Below, in pieces: positions 1 to 6,122 of a stretch of 7,431 bases of DNA. Positions within the stretch are counted from its first letter, which is position 1. Every line of letters begins with the position of its first letter. The notes beneath the pieces were generated by a model. It had not been told where the DNA came from. It saw only the letters and a list, made by a program, of their open reading frames with translations, and made no database searches. Source of the DNA: Defluviitaleaceae bacterium (lineage in GTDB: Bacteria > Bacillota > Clostridia > Lachnospirales > WQUN01); NCBI GenBank assembly GCA_009783525.1, contig WRDG01000114.1:1-7431 (forward strand), read 5' to 3'. The position numbers were made by a program, and so were the translations under genes.

Positions 1-2
1 CG

Positions 3-938
3 CTTTCCGCAAACGGCAAAATGACGGTCGGCGGCATCATGTCGTTCATACAGTATGTGCGGCAGTTCAATATGCCGATAACGCAAATTGCCAATATATC
101 GAACGTCTTGCAGCAAATGGCCGCAGCCTCCGAGCGCGTCTTCGAATTTTTAGGCGAAGAAGAAGAGTCACAGGACGAAAAAAACCGTGAAAAAATAAAT
201 CCCGAAAAAGAGCATGACATTTCGTTTGAAAATATCGTATTCGGCTATGACCCGGAAAAACCAGTCATCAAAAATTTCAGCGCGTCAGTTGCGCCGGGCC
301 GCAAGGTCGCAATCGTAGGGCCAACGGGCGCGGGAAAAACAACCCTGATAAAACTCCTGATGCGTTTTTACGACACTAACAGCGGAGCGGTAAAACTCGA
401 CGGTAAAGACACGAGGATGTACAGACGCGGCGAGCTGCGGAAAATTTTCGGCATGGTGCTGCAGGACACATGGCTATTTAGCGGCACGATTGCGGACAAT
501 ATCAGGTACGGACGTTTAAGCGCGACGCATGAGGAAGTAGTTGCGGCGGCAAAAGCGGCGCAGGCCGACCATTTTATAAGAGCGCTGCCCGACGGATACG
601 ACATGGTGATAAACGAAGAAGCCGACAATATTTCGCAGGGGCAAAAACAGCTTTTGACAATAGCCCGTTCCGTATTGGCGGAGCCCGATGTATTAATACT
701 GGACGAAGCCACAAGCAACGTCGATACCCGTACCGAAATGCAAATCCAAAAAGCAATGGACGGCCTTATGCACGGACGCACGGGTTTTATCATAGCGCAC
801 AGGCTTTCTACGATAAAAAACGCGGACTGCATTTTGGTGATACGCGACGGAGACATCGTAGAACAGGGCAGGCACGAAGAGTTGTTAAAAGCCGACGGGT
901 TTTACGCGGAGCTCTACAACAGCCAGTTTAATGTATGA
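3..938 (+). CDS. ABC exporter subunit, C-terminal part (last TM helix plus ATPase domain), 5' truncated
   Basis: This is the 3' part of a type I (MsbA/MDR-like) ABC exporter. The reading frame is open to the window edge, so the first ATG at 21 is internal and most of the membrane domain lies outside. What is visible is the end of the last transmembrane helix and coupling region (about nt 21-150), a charged linker (about 150-215), and a complete nucleotide-binding domain. Motifs seen are Walker A GPTGAGKT (nt 318-341), Q-loop glutamine in VLQDTW (near 462), signature ISQGQ (630-644), Walker B VLILDE with its catalytic glutamate (690-707), D-loop SNVD, and switch histidine in IIAHRLST (near 798). 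The family couples ATP hydrolysis to export of lipids, drugs or peptides across the cytoplasmic membrane. The SQGQ signature with an intact catalytic Glu is typical of the catalytically competent half of heterodimeric exporters such as TM288. If so, the partner subunit should lie just upstream. The substrate is not predictable. The stop codon overlaps the next start as ATGA. Confidence 0.95.
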   Translation, partial: LSANGKMTVGGIMSFIQYVRQFNMPITQIANISNVLQQMAAASERVFEFLGEEEESQDEKNREKINPEKEHDISFENIVFGYDPEKPVIKNFSASVAPGRKVAIVGPTGAGKTTLIKLLMRFYDTNSGAVKLDGKDTRMYRRGELRKIFGMVLQDTWLFSGTIADNIRYGRLSATHEEVVAAAKAAQADHFIRALPDGYDMVINEEADNISQGQKQLLTIARSVLAEPDVLILDEATSNVDTRTEMQIQKAMDGLMHGRTGFIIAHRLSTIKNADCILVIRDGDIVEQGRHEELLKADGFYAELYNSQFNV

Positions 939-2104
939 ACGGCCGTATTAATGGCCGTATTAACGGCCGTTTTAAAGGCCGTATGAGCCCAAAGGAACTT
1001 GTGGCACGCACGCTTGCGCGCAAAGAAGCAGACCGCGCTCCGACCGACTTCGGGGGTACGGTAGTAACATGCATGGATATGTTCGCGCATAAAAAATTAT
1101 GCGCTTTTTTAAGTACGGACGAAGGCGTTAGCCGGATTATCGATTGGACTATGGGCACGGTCGAGCCGTGCGAAGCTTTAATGAAACTCTTCGGATCCGA
1201 CTTTAGGCGCGTCGCCATTAATTACGGCGCGCCGAACATTATTGACGGCGCGTTTATCAACGGTTTCGGCATGAGGTTAAAAAAAGCCGACCCGCACGAA
1301 TACTACGAGACGGTATCTCATCCGCTCGAACACGCGGACTTAAACGACCTTAACGAAATGGCTTTGCCGGATCCGGACACGCCTTCGTTTTATTACGGCC
1401 TGCGCGACAAGGCAAAGGATTTGCACGACAACAGCCCGTATGCAATCGTTGCGGACTTCGGCGTGCCCGGATTTTATGAAACATCGCAAAAATTGCGCGG
1501 CTACGAAAACTTGGCGTGCGACATGCTGCTGAACCGCGAGTTTTTGTTCGGTTTGTACAACAGATTGCTTGAATTGCAAAAAAGGTTCTATAAAAATTTT
1601 TTGGGAGAAGTAGGAAAATACGCGCATGTGGTCGGTTACGCAGACGATCTGGGTATGCAGGACAGATTGCAAATTTCGCCGGAAATGTATCGAGACATAT
1701 TAAAACCCTACCATAAAAAAATATTTGCGTTTATACGTGAACATACGGACGCAAAAATTATGCTTCATTGCTGCGGCGCAATAGAACCCATCATCGGAGA
1801 CCTTGCCGACGCTGGCGTTGACATTTTAAACCCGATGCAGACGAACGCTGCGGGAATGGATGCGGCCGCGCTCAAAAAAAAGCACGGCGACAAAATTATT
1901 TTTTGGGGCGGCATCGACGAACAGAACCTTTTGCCGTTTGGAACCCGCGAAGAAATTTTTTGCGAAACAAAAAAAATGCTTGATATTATGGCGGGCGGGG
2001 GGTATATAATCGCACCGAGCCACAACATACAAGCCGACACCCCGCCGGAAAATGTCACCGCCCTTTTTGAAGCGATTCGATTTCATCAAACGCGCCGCGC
2101 TTAG
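935..2104 (+). CDS. Uroporphyrinogen decarboxylase (URO-D) family protein, methyltransferase-like, not HemE
   Basis: At 389 residues this is a full-length member of the URO-D superfamily, which includes HemE and the MtaA/MtbA/CmuA corrinoid methyltransferases. Family features seen are an N-terminal PTDFGG stretch (about residue 37), YADDLGMQ (235-242), the metal-type motif LHCCG with H278 and C280, GGIDEQNLLPFGT (325-337), and a C-terminal GGGYIIAPSHNIQADTP block (354-370). The HemE N-terminal motif for substrate binding is absent, so heme synthesis is unlikely. In MtaA-type enzymes zinc is held by HxC plus a later Cys. Here the later position appears to be H363. The reaction and substrate are unknown, and no corrinoid protein is visible nearby. 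Start choice is uncertain. ATG 935 overlaps the ABC stop (ATGA) but has no clear Shine-Dalgarno, and an in-frame TAA at 929 rules out anything earlier. ATG 983 has a weak AAAGG four bases upstream and gives MSPKELVARTL, the usual family N-terminus. The 16 extra residues come from a tandem repeat. The 3' end overlaps the helicase gene on the other strand by 50 bp. Confidence 0.9.
   Translation: MNGRINGRINGRFKGRMSPKELVARTLARKEADRAPTDFGGTVVTCMDMFAHKKLCAFLSTDEGVSRIIDWTMGTVEPCEALMKLFGSDFRRVAINYGAPNIIDGAFINGFGMRLKKADPHEYYETVSHPLEHADLNDLNEMALPDPDTPSFYYGLRDKAKDLHDNSPYAIVADFGVPGFYETSQKLRGYENLACDMLLNREFLFGLYNRLLELQKRFYKNFLGEVGKYAHVVGYADDLGMQDRLQISPEMYRDILKPYHKKIFAFIREHTDAKIMLHCCGAIEPIIGDLADAGVDILNPMQTNAAGMDAAALKKKHGDKIIFWGGIDEQNLLPFGTREEIFCETKKMLDIMAGGGYIIAPSHNIQADTPPENVTALFEAIRFHQTRRA
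938..985 (+). repeat. Four tandem copies of a 12-bp repeat at the start of the URO-D-family gene
   Basis: Four consecutive 12-mers are visible: aacggccgtatt, aatggccgtatt, aacggccgtttt and aaaggccgtatg. Every copy keeps GGCCGT, and the unit is a whole number of codons. In the frame from ATG 935 they encode NGRI, NGRI, NGRF and KGRM. The last copy ends in the ATG at 983, which is the family-consistent start. ACGGCCGT is self-complementary and occurs at 939-946 and 964-971, so the mRNA at this junction could pair with itself. Replication slippage is the simplest origin. A role in translation of the downstream gene is only inference. Confidence 0.85.
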
Positions 2105-5099
2105 CGTCTTCTTCCGAATTGAACAACAGCGACAAAGAGCCGTCGATCATGTATTTCCAAAAACCGTCTCTAAATTTATCGGGCAGGAGGACAATCACCT
2201 GCCCTTTATATTTTGTAAATTTATTGCCCTTCTTACTTTTTTTCCAGGGCTTCGCCATGTATTTGACGAGTCTCGCCGTTCTGTTTTTAAAATCCCGCTC
2301 GCGCTGCGCCGCGCCTTCTTTGTCGCCCTCCATGCCGCCGGCGCAAACGCAGCCCGCGCCTATTCGCCGCGGATAATTCGGGTGCTCCATCATGTGGACG
2401 TATCTGATGATCTGATAACCGCACATCCCGCAGGTTCCGTTAGGCGCTCCGAGGTCGATCACGTCGGTGCAGCTCCAGCCCGTATGCGGCACGTCGGAGC
2501 GTTTCCATAAGTTCGTTTCGTTCCGGTCGTCTGTCAGCTCCCTTGCGCTGTACTTCCGCACCGGTTTTTCTAATTTTGCTTCGCTTATTACATTTGCGGT
2601 TTGCTCGGACGAAATATTAAAATCATTTTCGGAATTTTTTGTATCAATCGTATCTTCCGTATCATCCGCAGCTTCATATTTTTCGTACGCCGGTTTTAAT
2701 CCGTAATCAAAAATGTTTTCGTTGGCGTACTCGTTCAAAGAATCGAAACCGGATTCGTCCGTCTTTTCAATTTCGCCGAATATTTTTGCTTCGTCCAGCG
2801 AAATCTGGTCAAAATTATTTGCGTTTGTTTTTTTTTGCTTAGGCGCGGCAGTTTTCGGAATGGGCGGCGGCATGTCGTTTGCGGCTTCCGGTTCTATATT
2901 GAAAACATTTTTCGCCGGGACAGTTTCATACGGCAACCCGTCTTGAGGTTTTGACGCGCCCTTGAAATCGAAATCTACCCCTATCGGCTTCGTTTTGTTT
3001 CCATTGTCAAACAATATTTGGTAAACGCCCGCCGATTCGTCAATCGACTGTATGGTCCCTTCCCCGAACAGCGGATGGTTGACACGCTCGCCCAAAACCA
3101 TTCTGTTTTTTTGCGCGGCTGCAGACGGCGGAAGCTTCTTGCGCATTTCGTTTATCAAGTCCTGCGGTATGACGCCGATGCGTTCGTAAAGGTTTTCGTC
3201 GATGTCGAACAAAAACCTTGACGGCAATTTTTTTGCACCGCCGTTTCCGAAGCCTTCGGATTCGGTCATGTAAAGCCGTTCTTTTGCGCGGGTCATCGCC
3301 ACGAAACAAAGGCGGCGTTCTTCTTCGAGGCCTGCCGCCTTGCGTTCTTCGAGCGTCCGCGAAGAGGGAAAAACCCCCTCGGTCAGCCCGGTTATAAAAA
3401 CGTTTGGAAACTCCAGTCCCTTAGCGGTGTGGATTGTCATGAGCCGCACACAGTCACGGCTCTCTTCCAAATTGTTTTCGTCGTGCAGCAAAGCCAGTTG
3501 TTTTAAAAATTCTGTCAATGAAAGTGTTTCGCCGTACGACCGTTCATATTCGACCACCGTTTTTTGAAGCTCCGCGAGGTTGTCAAGACGTTCCATGTCG
3601 CCTGCTTCGCGTATGTAGCGTTCGTAGCCGCTCTTTTCCATGAGTTGCTGCAAAATTTCCGAAGGCGGCGGCGGGCCCGAGCTGAACGCCGTGTCTCTGA
3701 AATGCTCCGTCATTTCGACAAACGCGAGGGCGTCGGTATTTCGCAGCGGCGTGTCATGAACATGCGCAAGCAGCGAATCGTATAAGCAGCAGTTTTCTTC
3801 TTCGGCGCATGCTTTTATGTAGGCAATTCTGTTTTTTCCCATTTGCCTGCGCGGCACGTTTATCACGCGCAAAAACGAAAGATCATCCTTAAACGCAACA
3901 AGCCTCATGTACGCGATCATGTCGCGTATTTCCATCCTGTCGAAAAACCGCACGCCGCCCCATATTTGATACGGCACATTGCCGTTTACCAGCGCCTGCT
4001 CAATATTACGCGACAAATAAACGGCCCGGTACAGCACCGAACAATCGCTGTACTTCCCACCGTTTTTTACTGTTTTTTTTATTTCGTCTGCGATCCATTC
4101 CGCCTCCGCTTTTTCGTCGCGCGCATGCAAATGGATCACGGGCATACCCGCCGTGTTTTTGGTGAACAGATCTTTTTTTATGCGCATTTGGTTTTTGCTT
4201 ATCAAGCAATTTGCGGCGTCAAGCACCTGCGGAGTCGAACGGTAGTTGCGGTCCAAAATAACAGTTTTTGCCGGAACATGCGTCTTGTCGAAATCTACGA
4301 ATATTTCGACTCGCGCCCCGCGCCACTCGTAAATATTTTGGTCGGGATCGCCCACCACGAACAGGTTTTTATGTTTGCCGCAAAGCATATCGAGCAGACG
4401 CATTTCGCGGTTGCTCGAATCTTGAAACTCGTCGACCTGTATATAATGCAGCTGATCACGCCATTTTTCCAAAACCTCCGGAAATTTGCCGAACAGATAA
4501 AAAGTAAAATTTACCAAATCGTCGAAATCGAGCCCGAACACTTTTTTTTGCTGTTTCAAGTACATTTTTATTACGGTTTCGTCGAGGCTTGCCGTATTTT
4601 CCGGGCCGATTGCGTGTGTCGGGTCGACGAGCTGCGGCACATAGCCGGTATCGGCTTTGAAGAGCGATATTTTTTTCAGTGTCTTTTGAAAACTCGCGTA
4701 ATCGAGCTTTAATTCGAGTGTTTCGTAAATTTCTTCCAAAATTTTTTTTTGGTCGCCGATATCCAGTATCAAAAAATTTTCCGGGTAAAACAGCTTGTCC
4801 ATGTCAGGGCGCAGCACGCGAACGCAAAAACCGTGGTATGTGGTTATGAGAGCAGTGTCGTAGCCGTCGCCGACCATTTGCCTCACGCGGCGCTTCATTT
4901 CGCCCGCGGCTTTGTTTGTGAAAGTGACGCACAAAATATTCCGCGGCTGGATGCCGCCGTTTTTAACGAGATACGCATAACGGTGCGTAAGCGCTTTGGT
5001 TTTGCCCGATCCCGCGCCCGCCACAATGCGTAAAAAACCTTCCGTGGCCGTTACCGCCGAAATTTGGCTGTCGTTTAGGGCAGACAGGATGTCCGTCAT
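2055..5099 (-). CDS. PcrA/UvrD-like superfamily 1A DNA helicase with extra C-terminal cysteine module
   Basis: This is an ATP-dependent 3'-5' DNA helicase of the UvrD/Rep/PcrA group, expected to act in the cytoplasm in repair and in clearing replication forks. SF1A motifs are complete: Q motif LNDSQISAV (8-16), Walker A AGAGSGKT (27-34), Ia VTFTNKAAGEM (58-68), TTYHGF (86-91), motif II DEFQD (223-227), III GDPDQNIYEWRGA (250-262), IV RNYRST (284-289), V MTIHTAKGLEF (554-564), VI VAMTRAKERL (600-609). Residues about 669-710 match the Tudor-like C-terminal domain of PcrA (GERVNHPLFGEGTI). PcrA normally ends soon after, at roughly 730 residues. This protein continues with an acidic, Asn-rich, probably disordered linker (about 715-855) and a cysteine-containing module (about 858-1014). 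The start is supported by GGAG at 5107-5110, seven bases upstream and inside the end of the preceding gene, and by an ATGA overlap with that gene's stop, which suggests coupled translation. The pcrA symbol is plausible, but a second paralogue elsewhere in the genome cannot be excluded. The 3' end overlaps the convergent URO-D-family gene. Confidence 0.95.
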   Translation of the reverse strand: MTDILSALNDSQISAVTATEGFLRIVAGAGSGKTKALTHRYAYLVKNGGIQPRNILCVTFTNKAAGEMKRRVRQMVGDGYDTALITTYHGFCVRVLRPDMDKLFYPENFLILDIGDQKKILEEIYETLELKLDYASFQKTLKKISLFKADTGYVPQLVDPTHAIGPENTASLDETVIKMYLKQQKKVFGLDFDDLVNFTFYLFGKFPEVLEKWRDQLHYIQVDEFQDSSNREMRLLDMLCGKHKNLFVVGDPDQNIYEWRGARVEIFVDFDKTHVPAKTVILDRNYRSTPQVLDAANCLISKNQMRIKKDLFTKNTAGMPVIHLHARDEKAEAEWIADEIKKTVKNGGKYSDCSVLYRAVYLSRNIEQALVNGNVPYQIWGGVRFFDRMEIRDMIAYMRLVAFKDDLSFLRVINVPRRQMGKNRIAYIKACAEEENCCLYDSLLAHVHDTPLRNTDALAFVEMTEHFRDTAFSSGPPPPSEILQQLMEKSGYERYIREAGDMERLDNLAELQKTVVEYERSYGETLSLTEFLKQLALLHDENNLEESRDCVRLMTIHTAKGLEFPNVFITGLTEGVFPSSRTLEERKAAGLEEERRLCFVAMTRAKERLYMTESEGFGNGGAKKLPSRFLFDIDENLYERIGVIPQDLINEMRKKLPPSAAAQKNRMVLGERVNHPLFGEGTIQSIDESAGVYQILFDNGNKTKPIGVDFDFKGASKPQDGLPYETVPAKNVFNIEPEAANDMPPPIPKTAAPKQKKTNANNFDQISLDEAKIFGEIEKTDESGFDSLNEYANENIFDYGLKPAYEKYEAADDTEDTIDTKNSENDFNISSEQTANVISEAKLEKPVRKYSARELTDDRNETNLWKRSDVPHTGWSCTDVIDLGAPNGTCGMCGYQIIRYVHMMEHPNYPRRIGAGCVCAGGMEGDKEGAAQRERDFKNRTARLVKYMAKPWKKSKKGNKFTKYKGQVIVLLPDKFRDGFWKYMIDGSLSLLFNSEEDAKRGAFDEIESLQKGR
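2058..2528 (-). other. C-terminal cysteine (putative zinc-ribbon) module of the helicase
   Basis: Residues about 858-1014 of the helicase form a separate module after the disordered linker. Visible landmarks are GWSCTDV (C876), GTCGMCGYQIIRYVHMMEHP with a CxxC pair (C890, C893) and two histidines (H902, H905), and GCVCAGG with a CxC pair (C917, C919). A basic stretch KPWKKSKKGNK (950-960) and a final helix-like segment ending at the stop follow. The CxxC plus CxC arrangement suggests a four-cysteine metal site, and the basic patch suggests nucleic-acid contact. From memory, similar modules occur as small standalone bacterial proteins of unknown function. I cannot confirm that here. Fusion to a helicase suggests a targeting or DNA-binding role, which is inference. 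Confidence 0.65.
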
Positions 5100-5929
5100 C
5101 CGAGCACTCCGTCGCAGATACCGACGTTACTCTTCAGCTGGTCAGAATATTTTTGGAACACCCCTATGCAGGCCAAATCAATCGGCTTTATATGAGTGTA
5201 TACGTCCTCAAAAACTTTTTTGATAATCGGTTTTTTTTCTTCGTCATTCATTCCGGTAAAAATTTGACCTCCCGCGAAAATTTTAAAAACGATGCAGGGT
5301 TTTTTTGCGGCGCGCACCGCCTCGTACATAAACGGCGGATCTTCCGGATAGAAGACGAGCTGCTTGGGCTTGCCCGTAATAAAACCGCTCTGCATTCCGC
5401 GCTGGGTTCGCCTCGCGTTGTAAAGGCACGCCATATAAAAATCCGCTTCCCATCCTTCCTCTTCCGCTTTTTTAATCACTTCAGGCACATGCGTACCGAA
5501 ACCCGCCGCAACCCCCGCGCTTTTTATCAGCGCCAAACGTTTGCTTATCATATCGAAACGGCCTTCTTCGAATAACAAATCGAATGTTCCGCCTTGATGG
5601 TAGATTGCAATCGGGTCGACGGACATCATTTGATGCAGGTTCGTTTCGAGCTCGACGGGCGGGTAGCTTTGAAACATTATTTTCATTTTGCCGCCTTCGT
5701 TGCGGTATTGCCGCAAACAGCGGATTATAAATCCGTCGGCAAGCGCCATATAAGCGTTGATACCGTATTCTTCCGCGCGGAACAGAGTCTCCACCACTTT
5801 GCCGGCCGTATAGAAGTCCATCATTTCGTTCCCGCTGTGTTCGTTTTCGATATACGAATGGCCGCAAAAGGGGTTGTCCCCTATAATGAGCCGCGTAACT
5901 TCCGACCCGAAAAAATTTACCGTCTTCAT
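5096..5929 (-). CDS. Uncharacterised TIM-barrel-type enzyme (aldo/keto-reductase-like N-terminus)
   Basis: Read from ATG 5929 this is a 277-residue soluble protein without signal peptide or membrane segment. The pattern of short hydrophobic strands alternating with helices suggests a TIM barrel: RLIIGDNPFCGHS (13-25), INAYMAL (57-63), KIMFQSY (83-89), AIYHQGG (108-114), GVAAGFGTH (139-147), ADFYMACLYN (162-171), CIVFKIFAGG (212-221), ACIGVFQKYSDQ (253-264). The N-terminal RLIIGDNPF.G resembles the first strand of aldo/keto reductases, and relatives I recall from several phyla are annotated only as hypothetical or aldo/keto-reductase-like. I see no clear AKR catalytic tetrad, so the reaction is unknown. 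The start at 5929 is preferred because a strong GGAAGG lies eight bases upstream and family similarity begins at MKTVNFFG. An in-frame ATG at 6010 would add 27 Lys/Phe-rich residues, but its GGAGG is only one base away. The stop overlaps the helicase start (ATGA), so the two genes are probably co-transcribed. It is divergent from the mutarotase-like gene, with which a sugar-related role could be shared. Confidence 0.8.
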   Translation of the reverse strand: MKTVNFFGSEVTRLIIGDNPFCGHSYIENEHSGNEMMDFYTAGKVVETLFRAEEYGINAYMALADGFIIRCLRQYRNEGGKMKIMFQSYPPVELETNLHQMMSVDPIAIYHQGGTFDLLFEEGRFDMISKRLALIKSAGVAAGFGTHVPEVIKKAEEEGWEADFYMACLYNARRTQRGMQSGFITGKPKQLVFYPEDPPFMYEAVRAAKKPCIVFKIFAGGQIFTGMNDEEKKPIIKKVFEDVYTHIKPIDLACIGVFQKYSDQLKSNVGICDGVLG

Positions 5930-6006
5930 ACTTTTTGCCTTCCGCGCCGCAAAAAAATTTTTAGCAAAAAAACGTCCGCGTTGTTTTTTTTTGTTTTGCT
6001 TTTCAT
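5926..6006 (-). CDS. Possible 26-residue leader ORF, translationally coupled to the TIM-barrel gene
   Basis: A short frame opens at ATG 6006, five bases after a strong GGAGG (6012-6016), and closes with TGA at 5926-5928. That stop overlaps the ATG of the TIM-barrel gene as ATGA, the same geometry as the other gene junctions here. The 26-residue product would have a Lys-rich N-terminus (MKSKTKK), a hydrophobic centre (VFLLKIFL) and a basic end (RRGRQKV). It resembles no family I know. It could be a leader peptide whose translation opens the downstream start, or a chance frame in A-rich DNA. A run of nine A/T bases (5984-5992) lies inside it. A one-base sequencing error there would change how the frame joins the downstream gene. 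The better SD spacing and exact overlap are seen directly. The function is inference. Confidence 0.35.
   Translation of the reverse strand: MKSKTKKNNADVFLLKIFLRRGRQKV
5938..5943 (-). promoter_or_regulatory. Shine-Dalgarno site GGAAGG that fixes the TIM-barrel gene start at 5929
   Basis: On the minus strand GGAAGG is followed by eight bases and then ATG at 5929. This is good spacing for a ribosome binding site and is the main sequence reason to prefer 5929 over the in-frame ATG at 6010. The site lies inside the possible leader ORF that ends at 5926. Confidence 0.7.
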
Positions 6007-6034
6007 ACATGCCTCCGCAAAAATTGCCGTGTTG

Positions 6035-6076
6035 TTACGGCGGTTAAATTTATGTGGTTTTTATTTGCCGCCGTAA
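6035..6076. repeat. Perfect 9-bp inverted repeat in the divergent intergenic region (operator candidate)
   Basis: TTACGGCGG at 6035-6043 and its exact complement CCGCCGTAA at 6068-6076 are separated by 24 bp, so the two half-sites begin 33 bp apart, close to three helical turns. They sit between two divergently transcribed genes, and the right arm directly abuts a candidate -10 element at 6077. This suits binding by a dimeric or looping regulator controlling one or both genes. It is too widely spaced and lacks a T-tract for a normal terminator. The binding protein is unknown. Confidence 0.45.
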
Positions 6077-6082
6077 TATACT
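6077..6082 (+). promoter_or_regulatory. Candidate -10 element TATACT for the mutarotase-like gene
   Basis: TATACT matches the sigma-70-type TATAAT at five of six positions and lies about 40 bp upstream of the ATG at 6123, leaving room for a short leader with its ribosome site. No convincing -35 hexamer is found at 16-18 bp. The surrounding TAATATACTA is nearly symmetric, so the same AT block could also serve leftward transcription. Confidence 0.3.
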
Positions 6083-6122
6083 AACATACAAACACCAATA
6101 ATTATATTTTCGGGAGGTTCCA

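Noticed and set aside
928..1218. 96-codon open frame on the - strand ending in repeated RPLIRP residues
   Set aside because: Its repeat-like residues are just the complement of the 12-bp tandem repeat, and the rest is antisense to the URO-D-family coding sequence.
1874..1882. A8G run (CTC AAA AAA AAG) resembling the dnaX slippery site
   Set aside because: The zero frame continues through conserved URO-D motifs to a natural C-terminus. I see no stimulatory hairpin or upstream SD-like element, and A-runs are common throughout this window.
935..2104. Identification as HemE (heme biosynthesis)
   Set aside because: The HemE N-terminal substrate-binding motif is missing, while the HCCG and APSH blocks match the methyltransferase-like branch.
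2052..2510. 152-codon open frame on the + strand over the helicase 3' end
   Set aside because: Antisense to the cysteine module, no recognisable motifs and no good ribosome site. It is explained as a shadow frame.
3843..4712. 289-codon open frame on the + strand inside the helicase gene
   Set aside because: It is fully antisense to conserved helicase motifs, has no family-like motifs, and its composition (His, Arg, Phe, Val rich) is typical of a shadow frame.
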